64,000 bases of DNA from Acridotheres tristis (Eukaryota; Chordata; Aves; Passeriformes; Sturnidae): positions 16,456,736 through 16,520,735 of the forward strand of contig CM072893.1 of the NCBI GenBank assembly GCA_037013685.1, given 5' to 3'. Below, piece by piece: positions 25,201-38,000 of the stretch (within the stretch, counting starts at the first letter, position 1; the number at the start of each line of letters is the position of its first letter). A program made the position numbers and the translations under genes. Below the pieces are notes generated by a model. That model was not told the origin of the DNA and did not search any database. It worked only from the letters and a program-made list of their open reading frames with translations.

Positions 25201-28200
25201 TAATAAAATATCATTACACAGACAACTTCTTCCCCTGACAAGCTGTTTGTGCCCTCTGGATAGCAAAGTCTTGTGTCAGAAGTGTGTCTGGCTTTGAAGT
25301 GTGAGACTGCAGCTTGACAAAAGCAGGGAGCAAAGGCAGAGGGACCAGAGCTGCCATGAGGCAGCTGCCAGGATTTAGCAGTGCCAGTGTGGTCTCAGGG
25401 CTAGCCTTGCCCTGAGACAACGAAGTATTTTTTTGGCTCAGGCTCTAAAAACACTTCCCAGCCAAAGGCAGACTAGTCAGGGAAAATTCTAACCCAAAAA
25501 ACTGCAAAATAGAATCTAATTCCTGTCCCACAGCTTTAAGCCAGGCCTTATCACGAGCAATCCTTGAGCATTAGCAGCAGGCAGGGCCACCAGCCCTGCT
25601 GGAAAAAAAAGAAGGCACCAAAATAGAGAGTGGCTCATTTACTGCAGGATAGTTTTCCTGGGTTAGAAAGAACAGGTGGTGCTCAGGTGTTTGCTCCAGT
25701 GGCTGCTGGTTTTCAACCCCTCCTGCTCCTCCAGAAAATGCCATGGACAGGGGATTAGCTCAGCAGGAGAGCCTGAGGAAGCAGTAGCAAACCCCTTTCC
25801 CTTCCATCATTAGCACAAAGGATGAGGACAGAGATTTGCCTCTGGCTCACCCTCTCAGAGTCAGCTCCGGATCGGTGGAAAGCAGAATGCAGGCACTTTC
25901 TAGAAGGGCTGCCCCCATCAAAAAACATTCCCATCTATTCAGCTCTTGTAATAACCCAGCAGCAGCAGATTTGTTCCCCCTTCTGTCAGTCAGCCCTATG
26001 CAGCCACATCAACACCCATCAAATGCCAGGGCTCCCCTGCATGGAACACAGCTTGCACAAGATTAAAAGCCACCATAAAGCAGCATGGCCTAACATGGAG
26101 GTTTTCAAGTTATGCTCTTCTTATTCCCCTCCAGATTTTGCACAGACCTGCAGAACTGTGAGAAGCAATCCTTTATCCAATCTTTATGTACCTAGATACA
26201 AGAGAGCAGAGCTCCCTCACCATCAGACACTGAAGAGCTGAAAGCAGGAAAATCCACTGGTAAGAAGGGGTATTACCAGGGTCTAGAAGTCTGAGGATGT
26301 TGAGAAAACGAATATTCAAGGAAGCTCAGAAAACATAATTCGGTTTCCAGCATACCATATTCCTCAAAAAAAGCAACTCATGTGCTGGTTAGCCAGGATA
26401 AACTCACAGTGTTCCATAACATCAGAAGTGTCCCTACTGCAGGACATGGCATAACTGTCACACAGACACACAGAACTGGGTGTCACTGGGTGGGCAACCA
26501 TTCTTTCCATGGCTGCTGATGGCTTCACATGCTTGGCTTTGATTCCTGACCAGGTCTGACCACACAGAAAAGATTACAAGTGTGGTACAGTGGGTGAGAG
26601 AGCAAGGGAAAGGGGGAACACATCAGTGTATTTCTCTGGGCTTGTTGCTAATACACCCTTTTACACCCACACACGTGATGCTGAAAATCTACTGTGACTC
26701 AAGTGAAACCTCACCTGCTCCACTAGTCCTACACAGAGGGCAAGCAGCCATTGGGAAAGTCTGGGGAAGAAAACCCAAGGAACTTCACAGATCTGAAACA
26801 ATAAATAACCCCAAAATATTCCCCTGAAGAGGGAAACCAATGCACTACACTAAACACACATGCTTCAGCCATCAGCAGGGAATACTGAGCATGAGCTACC
26901 CAAAGCACCTGCACTGCCACTTCATGCTTTCCAGGTGCCAACAGAATGAGGACCGGTTGGGAATTTTCACAAGCTAACAAGTGCCCCTATCCATGGCTCC
27001 TTAAAACTGCTCTTCCTGGGTCATCCCTAGCTCCTAAGTAGAATCTCAAACCAGCTGAAAGCCAGTTATAAGCTTGTCTGACCTGCTGCAGAGAAGCACT
27101 GAGCAGTTCCCACAAGGTGTGGAGCATGGCTGCCTGCTACTGCCCTCAAAGTTTCCTCTCCTCCTCCACAGCCAGGGCGACCTCAGACTCCTTAAAGAAA
27201 GAAATTTTCCTTCAACAGCAAAGAACAAGCATTTTCTGCTATTAAAAGAAGCTGAGTTCTTCTGAATCTCCCCAAGGCAAGAGTCAACATGTGGGAAGCT
27301 TTAGTGTAAAAGGAAACAAGAATGGAAACAGGTAGGCAACACTAACTAAACCTCTGAGACACCAGATGCTCTGACTCCCTCACAGGTGAGTAAGAAAAGA
27401 GCACAGGGATGCTGCAGTTAAGCTCTGGCACTTCTTATTCCAGCAGGCTATGGATGCTAAAAGCTTACACAGGTTCAAACAGAAAGCACATGGAAGACAA
27501 AGCTATCCATTAAAGACAATGAGCCAGCTCTGGACAGGGGACTGTGGAGTCTACAGCAGTCAGGGAGACCTTATGGATGTATCACTCTGTCTTATCCTGC
27601 TTTTCTACATGTCCTTTGGCATTTACTGCTGCCCCAATGAAAACAGGTTACAGAGTTTGTTTTGAAGTAGATCAGTCATTCTTAAGTATTAACAGTACAT
27701 TTCTAAGGGATCATTTTAGCTTTAGCAAAGCTCCAAATATAAAAGAACAGATTAATAAAAGGCCTTTAGAAAGTATTTTCCAAGTGCTTATCCATGCCTT
27801 TTGGCTCCCAACTAACTTTAAAATTCTGGTCTGAATTGTCTTGGTGAAAAGGATAATTTTTATAGAGGGTCTTTAACAAAATGGCAGGATGTCTCTCTTA
27901 GAAGTCACAGTAAAACATGCAGTGTGTTGGACACTTAATGACAGGGCAAATTTTGTAAGCAGGAAAGAACACTGTGGTTACCAGCTGGGGAACTACTGAA
28001 GATGCAGAGCCACAGACAGACCAGTCTTCATGGTTGGAAAACCCCAATTCCCACCACTTACAGTTTTATTCTAGCCCAGCTCAGAGACCACTAACAGGCT
28101 AAAAAAATTCCTGCCAGCCCCAGAGCACCACAAATGGTTTCAAGAGTGAAAAGGTGTTCGAGGCAAAGACCTTGATCTGAGGGTCCAATGTGCAAGCAGC

Positions 28201-31200
28201 AAGAGAGGGAAAGGGAAAATGCAAGGCTGAAATCAGCTCAGACACATTCAGCTGGGTCAAAGCCTCCAGCAGTGGGATTTATCCAGAGCTTAAAGCATTT
28301 CTCTGGGACTCTTTGTCACAGGAGTGTAGGTACAAACAAACGGTAGCTAGGACAAAGGGAGGCAACATACATTTTATTAGTAAAAAGTTAATCGGCTTAA
28401 AGTGTGCAACTAAATAAGCAAAGCTTACATTAAAGTGACCCACCAAGAAAGGATGCCATGGAAATAAAGTTATAGGAAATACAATATAGTCTCTATGTTC
28501 TTTTGTAATCCATCATGATAAATATTCATGATTCTGGGTTAATGGGGTATGCAGCTCTCAGCCACCACAATAGTTTTTTGTTTATTCTCAAGACCATGAA
28601 CTTTGGAACCATGAACCTGAATTTCAGGACTCTGTATTCATGCATGTTAGCAGAATTCAGGGCAAGGCAGGGGGATGGAGACAAGGCCAGGACCTTGGCT
28701 TGTGACAACGTAACAGAGTTTGCTGCAGTTTTTGACAATGAGTAACAAGAGCTCCAGGATGCACAGAACATCTCCTGTATCTGTCACCCTCTCTGCCTCC
28801 ACGCCAGCAAAAAGAGGAGAGAAGAGGCACAACCCTGCCCCTCACTTCCAGTCCATTCAGGACATGGCTCATTCCAGAGTCTCCCTCTTCAGAAGACAGT
28901 AGCATCCTCAGAGCAGCCCTCGAGGAAGCAGAAGCTGCTGGCAGCACACAGCAGCACTGCAGAGCACAGCAGAGCTCCACTCCTCACACAGAAGGAAGAC
29001 CTGCACACCCCTGAACACAAAATTTTGAGCCTGCACACCAACTGAAAGGACACTTGTGCAAGTGTCCTCTGAAAACAGTCCTGAAGAAAGAGGACACCAA
29101 GCTCCAGTCCTGCATTCACCAAGAACACACCATCCCAAAATGGGTTTTAGAGAGTGCCAAGCCTCCCTTGGCAAGGGACAACACATCCAGTTGTTCCTTT
29201 GATGGTGTCACCCTCTGCTGACAGCAACATTACCAGCCTTCCCTGTTTGAGACCTTCCAACCTCTCTACTCCAACTTGCATTAACGTGTACAGATTACAG
29301 TGCCCCTTTCACGGCATGTTAGGAGCCTTTGGGGTTAATGAAGGACATGTAGAAACTTAAAAAAACAAAACAACAAAAACCAACTACCACAGACTCAAAG
29401 TTCAAAGCCTTGAAAGCAGTAAGAGGGACACAACTTTAGAGTGTTTGAGCAAAGGTATTTTAAGACATTTTAGTTTGTTGGGTTTTTTCCTCACAACTGC
29501 TTAAAACTAATAGCAAAGACTATGATCCAGTAAGGTCTTGAACAGATTTCTAGTATATTCAACTGACCAAAGTATACATCCCCTTTCCCAATAAAACCTT
29601 CCAGCTACCTTTTTCCTCTTTCCTCACATAATGTAGTGAACTGTAGATATGAGTACTGCAAATGAGACTGACAGTACTGTAGATTTAATCAGCATATGCA
29701 GCCTGATAACGAGGATACCATGGCAAGAGCAAACAGAGCTCTGACTGCACAGAGATTGAATCAAGTCTGGCTAATGGGAAATAAGATTTTACTAAGTCGA
29801 AATGTAAAGTTTGTCTATGTGATGGTTAACTAGATGATTGTAGTAAAATATTACCAGCCTTCTTGTTAATGCTATATAAGCACCCATAGAGCTCAGTAAA
29901 AATCGGATTCTGGTCACCATTCAGTGTCCCCATTTCTCTCTCATCACTGATGGTGAACCATGAAAGCAAGGTTTCCAAGAGCCTGGCCCCAGAGTCAGGC
30001 CCTGCTTTGCTGAGAGCTGGGAGCACATCTCTCCACTCTGCACCACTATGGATCAGTCTGCAAACACAGCTCACACCCCTCCTCTGAGCCCTGGCGTTTA
30101 ATTGCCTGTTTTAAGGAAAGCACAGCCTAAGAGTCATAAATAAATGGGATCTATTCTTCATGCACCTTTCTTTAGGACAATCTAGATGACAATCCTTGCC
30201 ACACAGAGCTCTATTCCTCTATTTGGGCAAAGCTGATCACTGTGATCAACTGAACGTGAGCAGCACTAGGACCAACCCCTAGGACCAATTAATGCAAAAA
30301 CCAACCATGGCTTTAGAATGCACTGTCCTGTAATAACACAAAACTCTAAGAGAAACACAATACGCCCTTCAATCTTAAGCCTTTGATGCTTCAGTTGCAA
30401 CACTTCAATATAGGACCAGATAGAACACTTATACATAAAGAAGATGAATTTAGCAAGAACTATGGAAGTTGAGAAATTAACACAAAAGATGAAAATCTAC
30501 TTTTGGAAAGAAAACTGTTTCTCCAGTTACTGAAATAATCTGCCTTGAATCACAGAAAGGCTCCATCTAAAAATCAAGTACATCAGAAAACAACAACAGC
30601 CTTCTCAAAAGCAAGCTGTCTTGTATTTAGCATATTTGTAGTATTTTACCTCTGCAATACCTGCAACAGCACAGAGATGGCTGTCCAGAGGGAGAAATAC
30701 ACAAATGTGCACAGTAGGAGGGGAACTGGTTGGGAAGCAAACAAACACTTTCCTCATTCCCTGTGTGGAATTTTGCACGGAATGACACCCGTCTGGAACA
30801 GGGGACACCCCCAAGCCCTCCCACTCAGAGCCAAGGAGATGCCTCTTCCCTGCACACTTGCCACAACCAATCTCTGTAACAAGAAGCCTCTGGGACAAGC
30901 CCAAACCTGGCAGCTCCTTCCATTTCACAAAAGCACGGGGATCCAGGCACTGCCACAGCCCAGGAGGAGAGAAAGAGCAGGCACATGTGATGGTCTGAGG
31001 TCTCCATTTCATGCATGCTTGCAAACCCCATGGCAAATGCATCACACCTCTGCCAAGAGATGAGGGATTGTACAACAGGCAAAGAGAGAAAAAGATGCTC
31101 TTTTCAACATCCAAACAAAAGAGGGCAGCCAGGAGGTTTTACTCCTCAGGTCAACATCCTATTACCAGCCAGCAGTTTGCCTTGACAACAAAGCTTTCCA

Positions 31201-31956
31201 AGAAAAGGCACAGACGTGGGCACTTGAGCAATGGCCTTAGGAGATCCCAGCTCTTTGCCCAGGAAACAGCAAAAAAACCACCCAAACCAGCATATCACGT
31301 ATCACCTTCCTACTGAAGCATGACAAAGAGGAGAATATATGGCAAAAGAGGCCAACGAGGGGAAAAACAGAAATCAATAGGATCTAACAGAGCGTGACAG
31401 AAAATCACTTCCCTCATAAAAAGAGGTTACTTACCAGGTTAATGAATCTTTTCTGTTCTGCACTTAGACACCCAGGAAATGGAAGGGTCACAGGAGCAGT
31501 GTGGGTGGGAATGAAATCCCTAGAACATGCTTTCAAGAACAATCAAAGGTTAGAGATTAAATCCAGACAGTGCTCAACTGCACAGCACATCAGCAGCTTG
31601 GTACAGGCGCCAGCTGCAGCTCAGAGTGTCCTGAGCAAAACACTCCTCCACCATCAACAGCACAGCAAAAAACAGACTCCTCTTCCAGGGCAAAACCAGC
31701 CTGACAGGCCACCCCTGCCCCCACAAAGGGTCAGCCCCAAGAGCCAGAGCATCTCTGCCTGCTTGGGTCAGCAGTACCAAAACAAAAAGGTGTGTGGGTC
31801 CCTGATGTGGGTAACTGCAATAGAACCATGGAAAACAGACTGCACCAGAAATCATGCTGTGCAAATCACATAGACAGCTCTTGGCCCCGTGGCCAAAACT
31901 TCTCAAAATTCATTTTACATAAAAGTTCTGTTCCTTACCTTTGCTGGAAGAGCACA

Positions 31957-32067
31957 AGAAAAAAAAAAAAACAAAAAACAAAAAAACAAAACAAAACAAA
32001 AAAAAACCAAAACAAAAAAACAAACAAAAAAAAAAAAACCAAAACAAAAAAAACCAAAAAAAAACCA
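31957..32067. repeat. Long A-rich low-complexity tract
   Basis: About 110 bp of poly-A broken by single or double C bases. It encodes only Lys/Asn/Thr/Gln strings if translated. It may derive from an old poly-A tail that expanded, but nothing recognisable as a retrocopy precedes it. Confidence 0.8.
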
Positions 32068-34699
32068 ACGAAGAAGCATCTGGGCAGTGGCAGAGTACAA
32101 GATCTGATGATAACAGAAGGCTGAATTAGACCTCTGGAATATCAAACAGATCTGAAGCCAGATGCATTCTGGAGCCCTCCTGGCAGGCCCCACAAAAAAA
32201 GCACAGACTCCTGCTGCTTTATCACTCCCCTTCCCACATCTAGTTTGAGCTACTGAAACAAGTGACCCAAGGATCGATTGGGAGTAGATCACTTAGATCG
32301 ACTTAGATCCAAGGTATTCAGTGAGGGAAACACAGGTGCAAGAGTTCCATCTTTTTCCAAGGCCACTGAACTTGCAGGTCACTTGGGTTCCCCCACAGCC
32401 TGCAAGAATTATTTACCAATGGATGTTCTCAGTCTGACTCCAGAACAGCTCAAACACCTCTGCCACGCAGCTGTACAAGCATCTCCTGCAGCAGCTGCCT
32501 TGTTTACTACCCACTACCCAATTTCTGCAACAGAAATGGATAGTGCAGCCAGAAATCCCCTTTGTTCCTCGTATTTAATGCAGTCTCAGGTTAGATTTGT
32601 TGCATGGGATAGCTGTTCAAGTCAGAGTTCCATGACACATCATCTGCCTTCATTCCTAAGGAACTACACCACAAGCTCCAAAGCAGACCTAACCCTGGCA
32701 TTTCTGTGAGTTTTGACTTTGCAAGTCTAGTGAGTTTAAGGATTTTTATATCTGAGGAATTTCAAAGCAAAACCAATGCCCTAACTGAACCAATACCTTC
32801 ATCACACACATCCTGCCAACACACACAGCAGTGTGGACAGTCCTTCACAGCAGATTCTGTCCCTAGAGCTGGGACAAGCCCTTCTGTCACCTACAGCCAC
32901 TGTTAGTGGGAAGAAGGGCACAGTTTGTAATTACATCTGCCTCTTTCAAAGCCTGCTCTTTGAAATTAACAACCTCCAGCAAGTCCCACCTGAAACTCAG
33001 CATGCAAAAATGCCAAACAAAGCAGCCAATTTTGCCAAGTTCTGAGCAAATGGAAGCGCTGCTGATTAGGCAGTGCTGTTTGCAGACAATGCTAAGGTCA
33101 GTCACACTGATGGAGGAGCCTGAGACTGGCAACACCCACGATGACATGACAAGTGGAGAAAGGTAATTCTCACCATCCAGTACTGTATCAGTCAGTCTCT
33201 TCTAATAAGGAGGCAGAGGGACCCAACTGTAATCCCAACAGCAACTCTAAGGAAGAGATAAAGACTCAGCAGACTTAAATTTCTGTCTTATAACACTGTG
33301 GTATGGTTGCTCTGGGAATAGCATCAGGGTTTGTGGATAGAAAAATTAAACAGATGCTTTTTACTAGAATGCTGACATTTACATGAACACAAAATGACCT
33401 GAGAGGACATGAATTTCCATTCGGGTCTAAAGTTGAGCTGATTCATGGGCCAGCAGCATCTGTGAGTCTCTGGCTATTTGTACCACCCAAACCACGGGCT
33501 TGAGAAACCAGCATTTACCAATTACTAGGATTTCCTGAGTGCTTCCTTCTCAACATGCAGTTAGAGATTTCTCTCCATTGCAAGCTAGGCTAAGGCAAAC
33601 TGGCCAAGAAGGGGCAATCGATTATTGAGAGTTCTTTAATAAAGGGCTTTCTTGCACATTCAAGCAGTTTCTATTGACAGGGAACTTTCCTGTTCGGGAT
33701 GTGCTAGAATGGGAACATCAAAGTACTCTTGGAGATCAGCATTTCTGGAAGCTCAGCTGCAACAAAGGAGGAAAAAAACAAAAACCAAACAAACCCAGAA
33801 GTCCTAGTAGCTGAATCAAAACAACAGTCAGTTTCTGCTTAGTCATCTATCTCTTCTGAGTACTGAAATCACATTTCAGCACGAGTTGAAAGCGGTTTTG
33901 TTGCAGCTTAATACCTGAAATACTTATGATCCAGGACAACACAGTCATTCAGTGTCAGAGGTGCCTCCTTTCTGCCCAGCCTGCCTGTTTCCAATCAGCA
34001 GACAGACCGCCCTGTCAGGTCAGTGTCCCCCCAGCCCCATGGTCACCTCGCCAGCACAGACAGCTCTGCACCTTGAGTCCCAGCAGCCAGCCCTACATTC
34101 CCTCCTGTTTCTCAAAGGGAAGGGGAGCTGAGCAGAGCAGCCCAATTCTTACAGCAAACAAAGCTGACTGATCAAGTGCAGCACAGCAGGGGGATTCACC
34201 CAGGGCTGCTCCTGGGTGAGCAAGGAAGGAGAGGAGATGTCAGGAGAAGCCTGGGGGAGAAGGCAGAACACCTGAGGCTGGAAGCAGAGAAGGATCTGAG
34301 CAATTCTCCAGGCAGGGTTTGGAGAGAGCTTCAGCCAAAGGGAGACTGGGGAACATCTGAAATGAATCTGTAAGAAACACAGAGGGAAGCAGGCAGAGAG
34401 CACAAAAGTCTCTGCAGCAAATGCCAGGGGAAAAAGGAAGGAAATTAAAGTATCAGGGAAAGCAGAATGTATCAGTGTATCAGGCACAGGGCACTGTCAA
34501 TTTCCAAGGACTAATGTGTGAAGCTAGGCAGGCTGCAGTGTGTATTGACAGCCACACAGCCGGGCAAGAGGCCACTCACCTGCGAGACACCCACGGGCAC
34601 AGTTTTAGCAGCAAGGAAGAGGAGGGTTACCACTAAATGTAGCAACTTCTTGTGTTAACCATTAGCAAGGCACACTACACAGGTTAGAGCAGAAAGAGA

Positions 34700-34830
34700 A
34701 TGAAATCTTCAAGCACAGCTGCAAAGGTATAATGTAATTACACATATGCAAAGTGCCTCCAACCATAATCCTAAGCTTTGTGAACTTTTAAATACTGAAA
34801 GACTTAAAGCACAGTTTCTTAATGCCTTTT
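34700..34830. promoter_or_regulatory. Candidate regulatory patch with octamer-like site
   Basis: TATAATGTAATTACACATATGCAAAG spans about 34729-34753 (its central words are TAATTA and ATGCAAA), followed by AT-rich non-repetitive sequence. The role is inferred only. Confidence 0.18.
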
Positions 34831-35021
34831 TCTAAGAGTCTGTGACTTACCAATCTTATGCTACAAAATAGCTGAAGAACAAGAGCATTCCTTTATCTCA
34901 CCTGTCCAGGCTATGGTCAAAGATAGACACCTGTGAACTGTAGCCAGACTAGGAAGTTCAATAAAAGCTCTGGAGAAGTATCCAAGACAACTGCAAGCAC
35001 CTCTTCCCCACCCTACTAGGC

Positions 35022-35040
35022 TTTTTTTTGGGGGGGGGGG
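35022..35040 (+). repeat. T8G11 homopolymer junction
   Basis: Eight T are followed by eleven G and then AAAAG. Long G runs are rare in avian introns outside promoters and are prone to length error in sequencing. Confidence 0.8.
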
Positions 35041-38000
35041 AAAAGTCCTCTGTCCTAAATTTGCCCATTTTCTGTCCTGTCCGTTGCTAAATCCCAAGGT
35101 GTAGCACAGAGGTTACATCTCCTACAGGCCAAGCAGATCCAACACACCCTAGGAAGTGCCAAAGATCAGGCATGATTTAGTCAGATCCCAAGAAGGCAGA
35201 TGAACACTGGAAGGACTTCAGACCCAGATCATAAGGTTTTGCTCTCCAATTCCCCAGGCCATTGACTTCCCTACTGAGGAATTCAGGTGCAATAAAAGGG
35301 CTGGTGGTTATTATTTCTTTAAGCCAGAGCCATTAGCTTGTGCTCAGCTAGGATTATAATCAAAGTCATCTTAAACCTTTCCTTTGAGGAAGAAACTTCT
35401 GTTGCAGCTCTACCTTGCTGTAAAACACCTCCCCAATGGCAAACAGCTGCATCACTGAAGAGTGACTCCAGTAGTTTTCACCCACCTGTTTTCCGTTCTG
35501 TAACTGCTGTCATCTCCCCAAAGCAGGTAAATTAAAGACTGAACAGTCTGGTCTCTCATTCTTTCCCAGACCACCCAAAAAGAGTCAATTTCCTCCTTGA
35601 GTATTTAACCCTTCCTGCAATGTACCAGGGAAAAAATGCAAAGGGAATGATTGCCAGTGAGAGCTCTCGCCTTCCTCTATAAAAGTTTCCATCAGCTCAG
35701 CACTGAAGATTCCACAGGCTGGGTCATGTCCCAAACTCTTCTCTCAGAGCACTCCAATATAAGCATTGGTGGCAAATAAGCAAAGCTTCCTGTTCTGGAA
35801 GGCCACACACCTCCTAAAGCCAGGAGAGCAGGACCCAGCTGCCAGCACTGACTGTCCCTGGGTGAGCCTATGGCTCCCACTCCCTTCCACCACTCACAGC
35901 CCACACCACTGGACTGGGACCTCCAGCACAGCTGAACTGCCACTTTCCATACAAGCCCAGAGGCTTCAAAGCTGTATAGAAAATCTGTAAGATGGAAATG
36001 AGATTTCTTCACAGGATTCTGTGATTCCCAAGGGAATCCCAAAGGCCACACACTCTGCCAGTGCTCCCACCATTGCCAAACTAAATAAGACCACTTGCAA
36101 AATTGCAGGAAAGCTCTTGTCAAGAAGTGAGTGGGCTGGATCCACGGCACAGCCTGCAAAGAGCTTTCTGGTTGTGCTGCTAACATGATAGATCCATGCT
36201 TCCAACCTGGAAAACAGCTTCTACATCCTACTCAAAACCCAATCCACATTCAAATGACCCAGACCTTACAGATGCTCTATCCCCTTTCTCATTTGATTAC
36301 CCCCTCGAGGCTTTCATTTCCTAATAGCAAATTCCTCAGCTACCCACAGAAATGTCTGCACCTGACTTCAGAGTTTGCACCGAAGCCGGAATGAAAGGTG
36401 CAATCTCTAGAACAAAAGGCACTGTGCCTTTACAGAGGAAGAGCTGTGGGGAACAGAACAAAAATGAAGCACAACTGACAGCTCTCAGGACAGCACTGGG
36501 TGTGAAAATTCCAAATACATGGGGCATTTAGAAGTTAGTGGATCAAATCAGCAGGTAGAGCAGGAGCAAGGATGCACAGCAGTATCCTGTGATGGACAAG
36601 CAGCATCCACACTTGAAGAAGCTTTGGCTTCCAGGAAAAGATAAACTATCATTGTCCAACAGCTTCTCTAATAACTTTTCTAGTGATAAAGAAACAGGAG
36701 ATATGGAATTGCTGCTCAGTTAATGCCCCTTCACACCTCTTGCCTCAGTTCTTCCCCTTTCGAGCTCATATCCTGAGAACTCCACAAAATCCACGGGGAC
36801 TAATTCAATTTCTAGGTGCGATCTTCCTGCCAGAGCCGTGCTGTGTTTTGCAGCCTCCCCAGGCTAGGCTCTGCCTGCTCAGAGCACTGCAAGCAACAGC
36901 CCAGAGCAAAACCCATGGAGAGATCAAAGTCTCATGGAAAGAAGCTGAGCTTGAGTGCAGAGCTCTGGTACAGGCAACTCCTCCTTGGTCCAGCTCTCCT
37001 CAGCACCACAAACCCTCCTGAAGGACTGGAGACACAGAGGCAGCAGGAGCCCAAGCCCCCCGTGCCTCAGGAGCACCAGGCTGGGCAGGCAGCTCTGCCA
37101 ATCCCTCAGTGCAAACACCAGCACAGAGAAACTCTGCCCTTGGCCTGGGACTCACACATGGAGGCTGGCCCTGCCTGGCAGGACATGTCACACCAGGATG
37201 AACTTCCCAGGGCAGAGAGAAATAGGACTCCAACACAAACACCCTCAGGGGACCCCTCCCTGGAAGATGGGCGATTGCACTGCACCTCCAGCTCACAAAA
37301 GGCAGGAAGTATCACATTAGGAGCCAAAGTACCTGGGAATCAAGACGATGAAACCAAACTGCAGCTTTTTCTCCCCACCTGGCAAGTGGAAAAGCCTCAT
37401 GGCAGGTTTGAGCTGGAAGGAAGGGATCAATCAAGCCTGTACACATCCAGTGCCCAGATCTCCCTCCTCTTTACACCCCCCACCTCCCCTTGTTGACATA
37501 AGTTGGATGATATTATCCCCAGAGGTCACTTTGAACCTCAGAGATTCTGCTCTTCACCTCAAATTAAAGTTTGTACAAGCTTGCACCCAAATAACTACCA
37601 GAACAAATTACAGTCCGTTTAATTCCTTTGGTTCCAGTTTGTCTGAGGAGTCTCAGAAGGACATGCCTGTTTTTTTAGAAGGCATCCATGGTTCCTCCTG
37701 CTGCCTGCCTGTCATACAGCTTCACTCAGACCTGCACACTGGCCTGGGTGTCCTCAACTGGATCCTCTGAGCAGCAGATTCATCCAAAGCACATGTGAGG
37801 CTTATGACATTTTCCCATCTATTACAGAGCAGATCTAGGCAGGAACCTTTGTACTATTCCCTTTGAAAAGCTCCAGTGAACTGCTACAACACTCAGCAAA
37901 ATCCACCCCACAGAGCCAGCACTGCCACCTTCCCTGACAACTCAACCTTACAGTGCAGTGCTGCCTCAGCTGCCCTTGATCAGCCATTCAGGAAGCTCCT

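Noticed and set aside
30545..31114. Overlapping antisense frames of 172 (plus) and 169 (minus) codons
   Set aside because: Mutually overlapping, no family resemblance, and typical of chance in a stretch with few TAA/TAG words.
31434..31434. Strong minus-strand splice donor words at 31434 (CCTG|GTAAGT) and 31938 (AAAG|GTAAGG) in intron 1
   Set aside because: No matching acceptor and open exon of sensible length in the right phase could be found; cryptic donors are common in a 32-kb intron.
36816..37496. 226-codon plus-strand frame in TLL2 intron 1
   Set aside because: No recognisable domain, no promoter or splice context, and translated-intron composition with overlapping frames on the other strand. 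Evidence of transcription and conservation would be needed to reconsider.
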